Part shown: piece after piece, positions 33,712-47,000 of the stretch | Numbering within the stretch: position 1 is the stretch's first letter | How the letters are laid out: each line of letters starts with the position of its first letter | NCBI GenBank assembly: GCA_949317995.1 | Contig: OX439044.1 | Location: forward strand, 46,518,166 to 46,582,165 | DNA from: Acholoe squamosa | Lineage: Eukaryota; Annelida; Polychaeta; Phyllodocida; Polynoidae | DNA: 64,000 bases | Reading direction: 5' to 3' | Program-made: the position numbers and the translations under genes | The notes under the pieces: model-generated | Told to the model about the DNA's origin: nothing | Seen by the model: only the letters and a program-made list of their open reading frames with translations | The model's database searches: none

Positions 33712-36700
33712 ATGTCTGAAGAAGGAAGATCTAGTCGGAGGTATGTCCACATTTAAAATTGGTGATGAATTGTAAATCTATGCTGTCTAGATCTATAAAA
33801 TAGATTAAAGCTAAGTTGCCGCCGTGTGGCCAGTCAGTGTCACTTACTTAGCTTTACCAATTAGAATTACCAGCGCCTGCGGCGCTGCTCGCACACAAAG
33901 AAGACGCGCCACCAAGTGCCAAAAGCATTGCAACTCCTACCGTTGCAACTCTGTACTTGACACACAACTTCTACTGTTTTCTTATTCACTGGGTCACTTT
34001 CGCTGGTTGCTATCAGATAGAGTGTGAGTGGCCAACTACAGGAACATCCCACGTGAAAGCGGACAACTTCCGGGGTAGCCGTTTTGGATAAGTAGTGCAA
34101 TAATGGGACCAGCTGCAAAGTTTTCCGCCGCTCGGTCAACGTACCGGGCTCATGCTCGTCTCCGTATTAACAGAGAGACTCGCCGAAACCAGCGGCAAAG
34201 TTTTCCGCCGCTCGGTCAACGTACCGTCAAATACCTGTTATTATGACAAATTCAGATAGAAATACATGCAGGGTCGATAGAAAAGAAGAATGGGTGGATT
34301 CAAAGTGAATAATTATAGAGATTTCTTGATAAAAGCAGTCATGTCAGTGCGTGAAAACAGCAGACGAACAGACAGACTCTAGGTCCACTGCTGTCGGAGG
34401 CGGGGGAGATTTCATAGATAAGGGGCACGAGGTCAGTCCTGCTTCCGGTGAGGCTTCCTGTTTACTTCTATAATATGTAAGGTCAGAGGGTGAACCTGCG
34501 TTTGCTGGTTCCCCCAATTTTCTACCTGTGCATTGGCACCCCAGGTGGACAAAGGAGACTGGGGACAAGAGCTGGTTACTGAGGTACCCCTCTTTGATCC
34601 TAGGCCCTTCACGGGTGGCAAAGGAGAGTTGGGACTAGAGCCTTCACTCCCTCTTACTACTACTATGCCTAGGATTGCCTCTGCTTGGCGACAGTCTCTC
34701 ACACTCTTCAATCCTTGGTGAAACCGTGATAGGGGGGGTAATTAGCGATGACAGCCCAAGTTCAGGACTTATGCAGGGTCCCACGATTCATATATGAAAC
34801 AAGAGAGCTTGAAATTTGCAACTTATAGCTTTTTGAATCGTGTTGATACTCCTCCTAGAACCATTTTTATACCACTTTGAAAATCAGAAAATCAAAATTC
34901 TTTCTGTCATTTCCATGAAGTATTTTAGCTGAGATGAATCAAACAAAAAACATGCTCTACAAGGAGAGCAAGCACTTGAAGCAGATGGTTCTACTTAATT
35001 AATGATAACTTCTGATTGGATGGGTCAATCAACAAGCTATTTTCACTGACTTGTAGCTTAATGTTTGGAGAAATAAGAAACTTATGTGTCATCATATTAG
35101 TAGTGGGGTGAGTAATTTAAATTTCAAGTTCAAATCTGGAATTTATTTATTTTTTCTTGAATATTTTGGTGTAAAACCTTCAGGAGATTAAAAATCGCTG
35201 CTGTATTCATAAATAAAACCAACTGATTCTGAATAAAAAATCTATTGAGAAGGGCTCAGAATGTTCGTCCTGCTTGGCAAAAAAAACCATTATTTTTATG
35301 GGGTATTTGGCCCTAAAGAACTAAAACTTACCCAACTTCTCTCTGTCTCAATTGGCATTAAAATACATACATGGATAATGAGAAATTGCCAGGTGTTGGA
35401 AACAGGTGGGGCTTTTTCCACCATCCCTGGTCCGAAACCGTGCTGGGCTAATAATGGGTGTGAATTGGTAAGGCCTAAAACAAATTGTTGTGTTCAGGTA
35501 ATGGGTCGAAAACAATTAGAAGTTCTAGAAGTGCCAAGCTCAAAAAAATTCTCAAAAAAAAATAAAAAAATCCCTACCTACCTACCCTAATTTTTTTATG
35601 ATATGATTCTGATATGATCAAATATATAGGAACAGACACCCTATATGTTTAACCAACATTAGCTCATGACCTAGATTTTGATGACACGATCAAATAATTT
35701 TTTCCTGTATGGTAGCAAGTTCACATGGTCGGGAAATCGTAAAAAATCAGTTAATTGCTCCCAAAGTCGGGGAGCCTGTGAAACAAGTTTATCTTAGCAG
35801 GTATTGTAAGTGTCACACCTGTATGATGTACATGGGTCATGCAGTGACGGTTTTAAAACTGCCAAATCACCATTTCGCACCTTCACACAGGAAAATGTGA
35901 TTTTTCGAATTTCTTTTGCAGTCACCAGCTGTACTATTCAGTCCATATGCACAAACTAGACCTTATATGAAACGCCATGAAACATACTATTACTTCTTTT
36001 AGTTTCATTCTACTTTTTCATTTTGGACAACTTGATTTAGATGACCTTTTCAGTCATCCACTTCAGAAATCTACAAAAATGTCTAGAAATGCACCAATTT
36101 CCCCAAAAAATTTTCATATAGGTAAAATAAGCCATGAAATACCAAGATAATTTCTTATATGTGTTCATTTATTCTTTGTTCTGTAAGAATATGCCAATTT
36201 CAGTGCAGTTTAATTTCCAGTGCAGCAATTTGTTGGGTCACAAAAAATGTGTCACAAATGATGGACACTCCCAGAGGAGTGGTGCAGGCAATGTTTGATG
36301 TACCTAGCTTAGAAGTCTAAACTCTCATCTCTGTGTAGCTGTAGTATGCAAAATGTCTCTCTGTGAATAATGTTTCCACAGAAATTCAAGGTACACCTTG
36401 CATTAATCATAGTTCTACGGCGTAGGGGCAGTATCATTAGGGTTGTTGTTTCTTCAATTTCTGTAAGAGGAGAGGGATATTATCATGGGTTCTTCCTTTC
36501 AAAGAAAAAAAAATACCGTAAAACCCCGCCTATAAGTTGATTTTTTAAAAACATTTTTTTCTTGTATAAGTCGATTTTTGATCCCAAGTTGGGGGGTCGT
36601 CTTATAGGTGGGGTGTTTATATAATAGATTATAGTGTTAATATTTCTCAAGCCTTTTTTCTATAGGTCGAATTAGTTTTTCAAAGAGGGGGGTCGACTTA

Positions 36701-37931
36701 GGCAGGGTTTTACAGTATTTGTTTCAAGATTAAGCAAACTTTATCACTCTTCTAGCAGATGTTTTAATCCCATCACCATAGGATTTAGAGGCTGCAAAGT
36801 CTGTTGGGAGAACGCTGGAAACATTTTGCATGGTGGCGACATTCTGCATGCGACACCGCCGTGAGAGTTTAGAAAAGCTTGTTTTCTGGTGGGTGACGTG
36901 TGTATCCCCCAGAAGAACGCACATTTTCGGCAACTCCTACTTGGAAATTCTTGAAAGTTTACAGTTCCCTGGATCGTCTGATTAGTTGCCTACAAACTCA
37001 CCAAGTTTGGAAATCGAATGACCAATAATAAATATTTTACAGTAGTTCTCCCAAACTCATTCCAAAACGGCCGTTGACATCGCCATCCTCGCGGGAAAGT
37101 GGTGGAGGTATAAATAGAGTAAGAAATAGGTCGGAACTGTCTGCTTTCTCCCCTCCTCTCTGCTTTCTCCCCTCCTCTCTGAAGAGCTCCTTGTCGATCT
37201 GTAAACATCCGTTTTCCTAAACTCTCACGGCGGCACAGAGATGAGAGTTTAGATTTCTAAGCTAATGTGACTGTGAAGTCAGTGAGGATATATGTCTACG
37301 GTCAGTGTGACTGTGAGTGTCACTGTCAGAGACTGACTCAGTGACTGAGTCAGACCCTAGACTGAGTATCGCCTGTAATGGTTCTACTTTGGTAGGGCTA
37401 CGATAGTGGCTAGTCAGACCCTCACTTAGGCCACTCAAAAAAAAAACAACTGGTTTCTCATCACCAACCCCTAAGAAATGTGTGCCTATACATGGGTAAA
37501 AAGTGACGCTGTGACGCAGGGGTTTTAAAAAGTGATGCTTGTGACACAGGAGTTTTAAAAAGTGATACATGGCGACACTAGCAAAAGTTCCCAATACATT
37601 GGCATAGAGGATCTATATGTAAAAAGTGACGGAGTGACGTGCCATCCCTGCTAAAAAGTGACGATGTGATGTACTTGAAATTTTGAGCACCCATGTATAG
37701 GCACAAATGTGACGAGGGAGATTTTTTTTTTTTTTTTTTTACTCTAGGCATATTGGGGTGAGAACTGCATAGGGTGAGACCGAAAATTTTGATTTTAGTA
37801 CTAAAGAGTTTACTGATTATAAAAAGTTGTGAAAATGCACTCAATCTCTAATCCACTGCATTGCTGACATTGTTATCTTTAATTTGATACCAAATATGCC
37901 CATGTTTGTCTATTTTTACCATGATTTTGAC

Positions 37932-38009
<78 letters not shown>

Positions 38010-41000
38010 TATATATAAACTGGTGTTTTTTCTTTGAGTGGCCTTAGCTTAAAAGGTACCCGGGCCCATGGCCCTAGAGACAGTTGGCCCGGGACTGATG
38101 GCCCCAGAAAATGAGACTGGTGGCCCCTCTTTTGAGACTGATGGCCCCACTTTCAAATTTGATGCCCTGTGTATAATCTGATGAAATAATTCACATATAT
38201 ATGTTATATAATGAATATTTCCATGTTGACGGCTACTTATGGAGCATGTTTGGTGTATTTTAGCACAAGTTTGGAGGTGTTAGAGCCACAATATCAATAA
38301 CAAAGGCCTACCCACTGAGGCAGTGTGGGTAGCCCAGGGGGTGGGTGCCTGGGGATTAGCTATGACACCTTTCAGCTTACAGCACTGACTGGGCACACTG
38401 TAGTGACTACATAATAAAAAAAGAAATTGTAAAAACGAAATTGAAAAATGGAAAAATGGCTTCTGATAGATAAAAAGATAAAAAAACAACAACAAAAACC
38501 GAAATTAAAAAAAAATCAAAGAGAAAGAAAAAAAAAGGAAAAAAAACAACAAAACATTTAATAAAATGGCAAATAAATCATAGAATATATGGTAAAAACA
38601 TATGTAAAACATGTGATTTAATTGTTTTTATGTATGGATTCAATATAGGACTCAGTATGGAGACCTAGTGGAGCCACCATCTTGAATTTCGTTGGTTGAG
38701 CTAAAACTCACTGATATTAAAGACATACCATGATAGGTACCTTGTCCCTGGTTAACACCCACTTCCAGGGACATGCTGGTCCCATCTTATCGGTTTTTAT
38801 CAGTGTGTGTCGCCAAAACCACAGGGGTGTGAAATCTCTGCGGAAATCTGCGTTTTTGATGCTCAGAAGGACCATTATTGAGATCTATGTAAATCCTTTG
38901 AGAAAAGAAATTACCATTTGTAGAGGGGGGTCTGACTTAAAATTTCTGCTGATACCATTCCAAGTGGAAGAATGTTAGCATCCCAAAGGTAATCCCAAAC
39001 ATCCCTGCACATCAGAGGGTGGTGACATATTCTGTCCAAATAATATTTAGATCACTTTAATCCCTCTAAAAAACATTAACCAACAAGACGGTGTAATGCG
39101 CTTCAGAGGAAATGGGTTTTGGGATTTCACACCCCTGAACCAGCTCCAGACAAGCTAGTGGCCAATAGAAAACACATCTGAACATTTTTTCTTGATAATT
39201 TTTATTTTCATATAATCTTCAATCAAGTGTAACATGGAAAGTGTCATAATTATGCATGATTAATGAAGATAGGTGATAGATGTGGTGGGATGGACCCTGG
39301 TTTAAAAGTTGGGGCCATCAGTCTCATTTTCTAGGGCCATCTCTGTACCGCCGAAGAGGAGGTGATACCGATTACAGCCACGCCCTAGCAGTCATTTTCT
39401 GAACCCTCCCAAACCCCTTGTTATCGCTCAACCGTTCACGGACGGGAGGCTTAGTCTAATGGTATTTCAATGGGAGTAGGCCCATGTTCACAGATATATT
39501 TCTAAAATAAAACGTGAGTCTCTTCGAGTCTCTGGAAATGAATTGAATGCATAAAATCTCAGTCTATTGAGACAATAAACTCAAATAATTTTAGTTTGCC
39601 ATATCTTTGTGTAAAGTTGACTTTGGAATGGCTAATTATGGGAATTTAGAGAAGCCATTTTTGTGACTTAGAAAACACTGCACTCATATTATCTAGACTT
39701 TGTCAGTGACAAAATAAGCCTGAGACGCATGATGGGACTGATTTCTAACATGACTGCAATGATATATCCTTTGGATGGTCATTGTCTTTGTCAATATTTT
39801 TGGAATTTATTTGGTAGACGGCAATGGCCGTTACCGTATGGGCGGCATGTTTACATCAGCAAACGGGAACGGGACGCCGTCGCTTCGCAGAGACGGTTTC
39901 CCCTCCTCTTGTACCGCCGTGAGAGTTTAGAAAAGCTCCTGTTTTCCAGTGGGTGAAAGCTCTGCGTGTCCGGATCAAAACCGCACATATTTGGCCACTA
40001 CCGTAATCTCCCGCGTAGAAGACGCGCTGCGCGTATAGGACGCACCCCAAACTCAGCACATGCATTTTCACGTATAAGACGCACATTTTAATGCTGATAT
40101 TTGTAAATTCAATCAGGGATGTAAGTCTTCAGGATTTATCAGGATTTCCTGATTTCTGAAATTTTTGAATGACATTTATTTTCCTTACATGAGTGGTAAG
40201 GAGGGCTGTTTGTGAAAAATAGAAGGCTTTTATATAAAGTGAACTTATGGTTCCTGATTTTTGCCTATTCCTGACTTACATCCCTGTTCAATACATTTCT
40301 ATAGTAAAATTACCCCTCGTATAAGACGCACCCCCAATTTCAATACATCCTATAAGACTCCCCAGCATTTTGTTTGGCGTAGAGGACGCGTCTTATATGC
40401 AGGAGATTACGGTAATACTTGAAATTTTTAAAAATTTTCAAGTGCACTGGATAGTCTAAGCTTTTTACTTTACATTCCACTCATTTTCGAGATCGGATGA
40501 CTGGTATTAAATATTTTAGAGAAAATCTTTTGTCCTTTGTAGCCAGCACAACTGCCATCAAGGCGGGAAGTGGTGGAGGTACAAAAAAAGTATCACAACT
40601 ACCGTAATCTCCCGTGTATAAGACGCACCTCACGTATAAGACGCACCCTGAGTTGAAGAAAACCCTGTAAGGCTCATCTAAGGGCAAATTTTTGAAGGTT
40701 AAGTACTGTTCTATAGTAAAAATACCTCGCCTATAAGACGCACCAAGACTTTGGGATGGCTGTACAAAGTGCTAGGAGCTTCTGATTCACGTATAAGACG
40801 CGTCTTATATGCGGGAGATTACAGTAGGTCAGAACTCTCTGCTTTCTCCCCTCACACTGAAGAACTCCTCACCCACCAGTAAACATCCGGTTGTCTAAAC
40901 TCTCACGGAGATGAGAGTTTAGGATTCTAAGCTAACCCTCACACAACTCAGTCACTGACTGAGTGACTGACTAGACCTGCCAACCGGTCCCTAGGCATAT

Positions 41001-44000
41001 GATGGTACGGACAGAGCGATCTTGGAGCGGCAGACAGTGTGGAAAGCCCCACGCTATCACTGACTCGCTTCTAAAGGCCTGATATCTAGTTATTACAGAG
41101 ACGGATCGTGCTCTCATTGAAATATAAGGAGTCAGTTTTGTACGTCTTTCTCCTCTAGACCATGACCACAAAAATGTAAGGAAATGATGGTAAATATTTA
41201 TTTTAAAGGGTGTGTCGGGCGTATGGACTGTTGTCATTATTTATTAAATAAATTATTTATCAACAGGTCGGGGGGGTGAGGGGCACAAAAAGGCCTGAGC
41301 ACTACTAGACCACATACTACTGTACACTAAAGATTGAAGAGGGACCTGAAAAGTATCTGTGGCTTCGGCGCGGGGGGGGGCACAAAATATTTTGGCTGCC
41401 CTTGAAGGAAGGCAAAAAAAAGTTTCTGTGTGTCCGAATGACCCCCCCCCCCCGCCTCTCTTACTTACTTAGAGAGGCAGAGAAAGCTCTAGTTTAAAAC
41501 TGGGGGAAAAGGGGTGCTTTTCTGACCATTAATACTTTGAATTTTGTGATTTTTTTCAACTGCATCTAGTCCAACTTTCTTCTTTTTTTTTTTTTTTTGC
41601 TCTCCAATCCACCCAATTCGGAATGCAGATGGCAGATGAATTGAATATTGTAGAGAACTTTTTCCAAACCCTTCCTGGAATCTGTATGTGCCAATTCCAG
41701 ACTAGCCCAGTGACCATGGTCAGCTGTTGATACTCATAGGCCGACTTTCTGTCACTGGCGGGCTTCCCTAGCCCACTTAAAAGGGTCTGTTTCTGCTCTT
41801 TTCTATCCTCCCGGATGTGTGTGGTGCACATATGCACGGGCACCGACACATTCCCCTGTGAAATTGTGTAATATAGTTCTCACAATGAATATGATCTTAG
41901 ATGTCGAAATGGCGTTAAACATCTATTACTCACTCACTCTGTCACTGGTGACCATGGTCAGCCCTTTATAGGCTGACTTTCTGTCACTGGTGATGAAAGT
42001 CAGCCTATCGAAGCTCTGACCATGATATAAGCGGTTTCCTCCACTTTTACACTACAGCTCTCCTGAACTCTCATGGAGGAACGGAGATGAGAGTTAAGGG
42101 GCTGAGCTAACTCACTGTGAGACTGTGCTTTTACATTAAAGAACCATGTATAAGGCTAAGTCCTTTAACCCACACCTTGAGTAGTTTATGAGCTATGGAC
42201 TGCACCTGGGCCTATAAAATTGGCAGTTTAGTACTAGGGCCATCTATACATCAGGCCTGCGATTCTTCAAATGATTCTTCATTTATGGATGGCCCCACTG
42301 TTCTATACTGTCAGATACTCTCATATAAGCCACACCAGAACTTTGGAAGCCTATTTCCTATTTTGACTTAGGGGGGCAAGCAACATATAAAAAAAATATG
42401 GCTCGTCACTTTATGTTAGGCAATTGACCCATATTCTCTGATTGTAGGACAAGAAAGCAAGTTGATTACGCTCAATTGGGAGGGTACCGGTAATGAGAGA
42501 ATTTATGCTTAATTGACATTCTGATGTTGTTTCACGGTGTAGGTGGTGTTCGATTTTGTACATTTTATTGTTAATGTTTATGACACCCCCACCTTTACCC
42601 ATCACCCTTCCAAGTACCGGTAATCATCCCTCACTATTACAATCCCAGTTGGTTCATTGACAGTTGGTTGTTGGAAAATCAGTAGTCTTCGTCATTGACT
42701 GTTGGTTGTTGGGGAATCAGTAGTCTTTGTGGCATGTAAGTTTGCAGGGTGGCTGTATAGAAAAGTTAGTATACCATTACCGGGGGTATATATGCTACTG
42801 TAATATTTAAAACCTCACATTTCAGAGGCCTACTGCAGCTAAGAACTTGCGGTTGGCGTATACTGTAAAATCCTGCATTTAATGCAATCATGGGAGATTG
42901 CTCGTGCACCTTATAGAGGCAAACAAAAGTTTGACCTCAGATGCGCCTTTTAGGTTCTGCCTGAGATGGGTGTGTGCCAAATACAGTTACTCGAGATGCA
43001 CCTTATATGCAGAGGTTTACAGTGGGTTGGATTTAAAAAATTGTATAGGGCAGTACTGATGGAGCAATAAGCCCTCAGTGTGGCTTATAGGATATTACAA
43101 CGTTAGCTGCGTTTTATATACATGTATGAGGTTTTATACTAGAAGTGCCGTAATACCAATCTATGACAATAAACAACTACTACCGGGTTAACTGGTAATC
43201 TAGTGGTACTTATCTCGCCTAAATCGAATATGTATATCTTTGCTATTGTTCTATTGGTTTTAAAAGGCGTTTTTTTTTTGTTGCAGGGCAAGAAAGCAGG
43301 TCGATTACACGCAGTTTGGTGGTGGCGACGATGACTTTGATGGTAAAGCTCAACTTTATATAACTTAAGCTTCTGCAGGGATAAAAGTACAATGTAGCGG
43401 CAGTTTTTTTTTTCTTTTTTGATATCTTGGCTTGCATGAGTTGCTCTTGATGAAATCGGGAGCAAGCCAAGATCTCACTTCCTTTTCAATGTGAAATTTC
43501 TATTTAAATCTAGTTTTGTACAGATGGATTTGAGAGAAGTTATGCAACTAGATTTCCGTAGGCAGTGGCAATGAAAAGGACAATGATATAGTCGGCAAGG
43601 GGAATGTTCACATGTGAATGACTACAAGTTCTAATCAATGCTATACGCTTTCCCTGTCAAGATCTCATCTTTGTCTTCAAAGCATCACATGATTCTTGTT
43701 GATTTCTTGATTCAGTTAACAGACTGTCGTGGGCCACACTTTTCTTTTTATTACGGGCCCGCCGACGACGCAAAGTCAAAAACCCAAATAAAAATAAATG
43801 ATGAAAAACTTCTTTTTTTATATATATATTTCCTCCGACACCCTGTAGTAAATCTTTACCACTTGTTATAGAAAAAACAGGTGTATTTGGTATCAAATCA
43901 TACCAGGAATGCATTCAATGTATCAAATCATGCCAGGAATGCATTCAATGTATCAAATCATACCAGGAATGCATTCAATGTATCAAATCATACCAGGAAT

Positions 44001-47000
44001 GCATTCAATGTATCAAATCATGCCAGGAATGCATTCAATGTATCAAATCATGCCAGGAATGCATTCAATGTAGTGGCCCCATTGTTCACCAAGTTAAATA
44101 TTGTATTGCGTAGGGTGTTTCAATTAGTGTTGACATACGTTTGATTATGTTATTATGTAGCATTGACTACTTTCTTTCCTCTAAAGAGAGATAACCAAAA
44201 AAACATTAACATATTTACTTCCAACCAACACTCTTAGAATAATCCTTACCAGAAAGATTTCAACACCTCTCAGTCTCAGTCAGTGGACTCCATGGTAAAA
44301 CCTCATAATGCAAGTTGCATCACATGTATAAGGACAGGTCACCTTTTATAAAAATACATTTCGGGTCAGGTTTTGATGCCTTAGATTTTATCCGCAAGGT
44401 TTTCTGCTACTTCAGGAAAAGCAGGCGGGTAGGCACAATTACGCCTTGTGGTATTCAGCGGCTCAACATTTAGCCCCAAACTCAATATACAACACATATT
44501 AATCTCTTATGTTTCTTTTCAAAGACGACTTTCAAGATATGACACCACCAGCGAAGAAAGCAAAGATAGCCAAAGAACCCAAACTTAAATTGAAGAAAGA
44601 TAAGAAAGAACCTAAGCCTAAAGAGCCTAAGCCTAAAAAGGAAAGTCGGTAAGAATTCAATGTATTTAAAGGGGAATCCTAGAATCTGCTGTGCAAAATG
44701 TTTTGATTATTATGGCTATCCAATGTGCAAATGTGATTATATCTTCCTATACTTTAATATCCCCGTACACACGCTCCTTGATCTTCTCTACACACGAAAC
44801 ACTTTCTCTAATCAGAGGAAGAGCGTCTTCGTTATCCCATACATACATTATGTTAGTTACCACTGTATTCTTTTGGAACCCAATGCTATGTATAAAGTGT
44901 ATAATATGATTTCCTTTGAGTGGTAACTCATTTCATTCATTTCTTAGACAACACAGTCCAGTCAACCAATGAACATTTCAGAAGTCGCCAACATTGTTAA
45001 TTGGTCAGTAACTTTGAACTTACAGGAAATCAATCAATGATAAAGTGTACGAACGAGAGCTAGAGCTGGCATTGGAATTATCGAAAAATGAGTCGTCAGG
45101 ATCACCAACTTTAAAGGAAGAAGAGAAGAACATTGCTGACAATGACACTGATCAGGAGATGCCCGTTCTAGAACCAATCAAAAAGATATCTCCGAGGAAA
45201 AAGTCTCCTAAAAAGAAGTCAGTGGATCGTCAAGATGGTGAGTATTTTGTTCTGGACAAGTGATATTACCAAAACAAAGTGACCTCGGTTATTTGTGATG
45301 AAAAGTATGCTATTACCGGTAAATAATCTTTTTGATATCTCTTTATTAATGTCGAATAAATATAAATCACACATACTGGGTATATCACCCAGGGGGCGGG
45401 GAACTCATAGCATTATGGCTACCATGTTCATACACAAATTAGAGGGAAAGTGGCACCTTTTTAGCCCCATGAACGGATCCGACAGGGGCCTCTATGAGGC
45501 TGCATAAAATTGATTATCAGCTTTGCGGACACTTTTTGAAAAAGTGTGGCGAGGGAGGGAGGCTTTTTATTTTATTTGTTCTTTGATATTTTTGTGATGA
45601 GGGAGGTGACTTTTTCTTTTTTCCCCCATTTGAAACGATGAGGGAGTAGACTTTTTTATTTTCCGTAGTTAATTTACTATTACTTTGACATAATCCAGAT
45701 TCTTGAATATGCTTTTATGGCCTACAGGTATATCCCTATACCCTGCAAAATATGCTCCCTACTCTTGTTTTAATACCGTAATCTCCCGCGTATAAGGCGC
45801 AGCTCGCATATAAGGCGCCCCCCCCCAACTCACAGGGGGGCTGTTACGCATATAAGGCGCCCCCCCTGAGGGGAGATTTTTGTCAATTTAGTACTGTTCT
45901 ATAGTAAAAATACCCCCCCTATAAGGCGCACCCCAAACTCAAGGCAATTTACCTCCCACGTATAAGACCCAGCAGCATTTTGTTTGGCGTATAAGACGCG
46001 CCTTATACGCGGGAGATACGGTATGTGTAATATGACTGAGAAGAATTGTAACTACATTATATGTATATGCAAGTATACTGGAAAATAGATCAGGCAGAAC
46101 ACCTTGCACTTAGTGAGTGGTCTACGAAAAAGGAAAAGGACTTACCGTAATCTCCTGCGTATAAGGCGCATCTTATACATGAATCAAAGGCCTACTGCAC
46201 CTTATCAGGGGTGTGAAAGCTCCGCGGAAACGCGGAATTCCGCGGTTTTGATCTCACAGGCATCATTCCTGAGACCTGTGCAAATCCACTGAGAAAATGA
46301 ATTACCACTTATATGGGGGGGGGGGGGGTCCTTAGAATATTTTCCAATGTTATGATCTGTTGTCATCCAAAACCAGAAATTTGAATATCCCAGTGGTAAT
46401 TCTTAGCCTCTCTGTAAAAGAGAAGATAGCATGTGTCCAATTGACTATTTAAATGACCTTTATATAATGTTAATATGTTAACTGGAAATCATTGTGAAGT
46501 AGCTTCAGAGGAAATGGATTTTAGAATTTCACACCCCTGCTTATGGAACCTCTCAGAGAAGGGGGTGCGTCTTATAGGCGGGGTACTTTTACTATAGAAC
46601 AGTATTAAACCCTCAGAAATCCAGCCCCAGGGGCACATCATAGCATTCTCTTGAACTCAGGGTGCGCCTTATACGTGAGGTGCGCCTTATACGCGGGAGA
46701 TTACGGTATGATAAAAGAAGAAGCTTGAAACATATCAAACATTCATTGGATCAATTGGCTAGTTTTAGGAGGAGAAAGCACACATTTTGGGGATTCCATA
46801 ACTGTTTAAATTGAAAAAATTGATCAAGTAGAAGTGCCACAATGGAGGTGCGGATTTTCAAGATATAATTTTTATTAATTTCTTAAGAGGTGTGGATTTT
46901 TTTGGGTAAAATCTTATGGAATAATGAAAAAAAGAGTACATGCGGCTGTTTTCAAGGGGTGCGGGCGCTGTCTGCAAAGCTGATTATCAATTTTATGCAG

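Larger units (their letters stand above)
39913..40935. mobile_element. Second copy of the CCGCCGTGAGAGTTTAG element, twice interrupted
   Basis: The left end CCGCCGTGAGAGTTTAGAAA and the right part CTAAACTCTCACGGAGATG match 36856-37264. Removing the two CCGTAAT MITEs inside (40001-40412, 40602-40824) leaves about 386 bp, close to the 409 bp of the first copy. The right terminus has lost CGG. Confidence 0.78.
33741..43286 (+). other. RAD51AP1 intron 1, transposon-rich
   Basis: 9.5 kb between the 29-nt first exon and exon 2. It holds an outer TIR element and its relatives, three CCGTAAT-type elements, a 6-bp-duplication MITE, a 5-bp-duplication MITE, a TA microsatellite, a SINE and an exon-2-like duplicate. 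No separate gene is supported within it. Confidence 0.75.

Noticed and set aside
35261-35590. 109-codon plus-strand frame in RAD51AP1 intron 1
   Set aside because: No motif, ends in an A-rich run, and no splice context.
43887-44075. Possible CRISPR-like array
   Set aside because: The units are contiguous with no spacers and the genome is eukaryotic; it is a minisatellite.
43881-44144. 87-codon frame made of a repeated VSNHTRNAFN peptide
   Set aside because: It is the translation of a 30-bp intronic minisatellite between RAD51AP1 exons 2 and 3.
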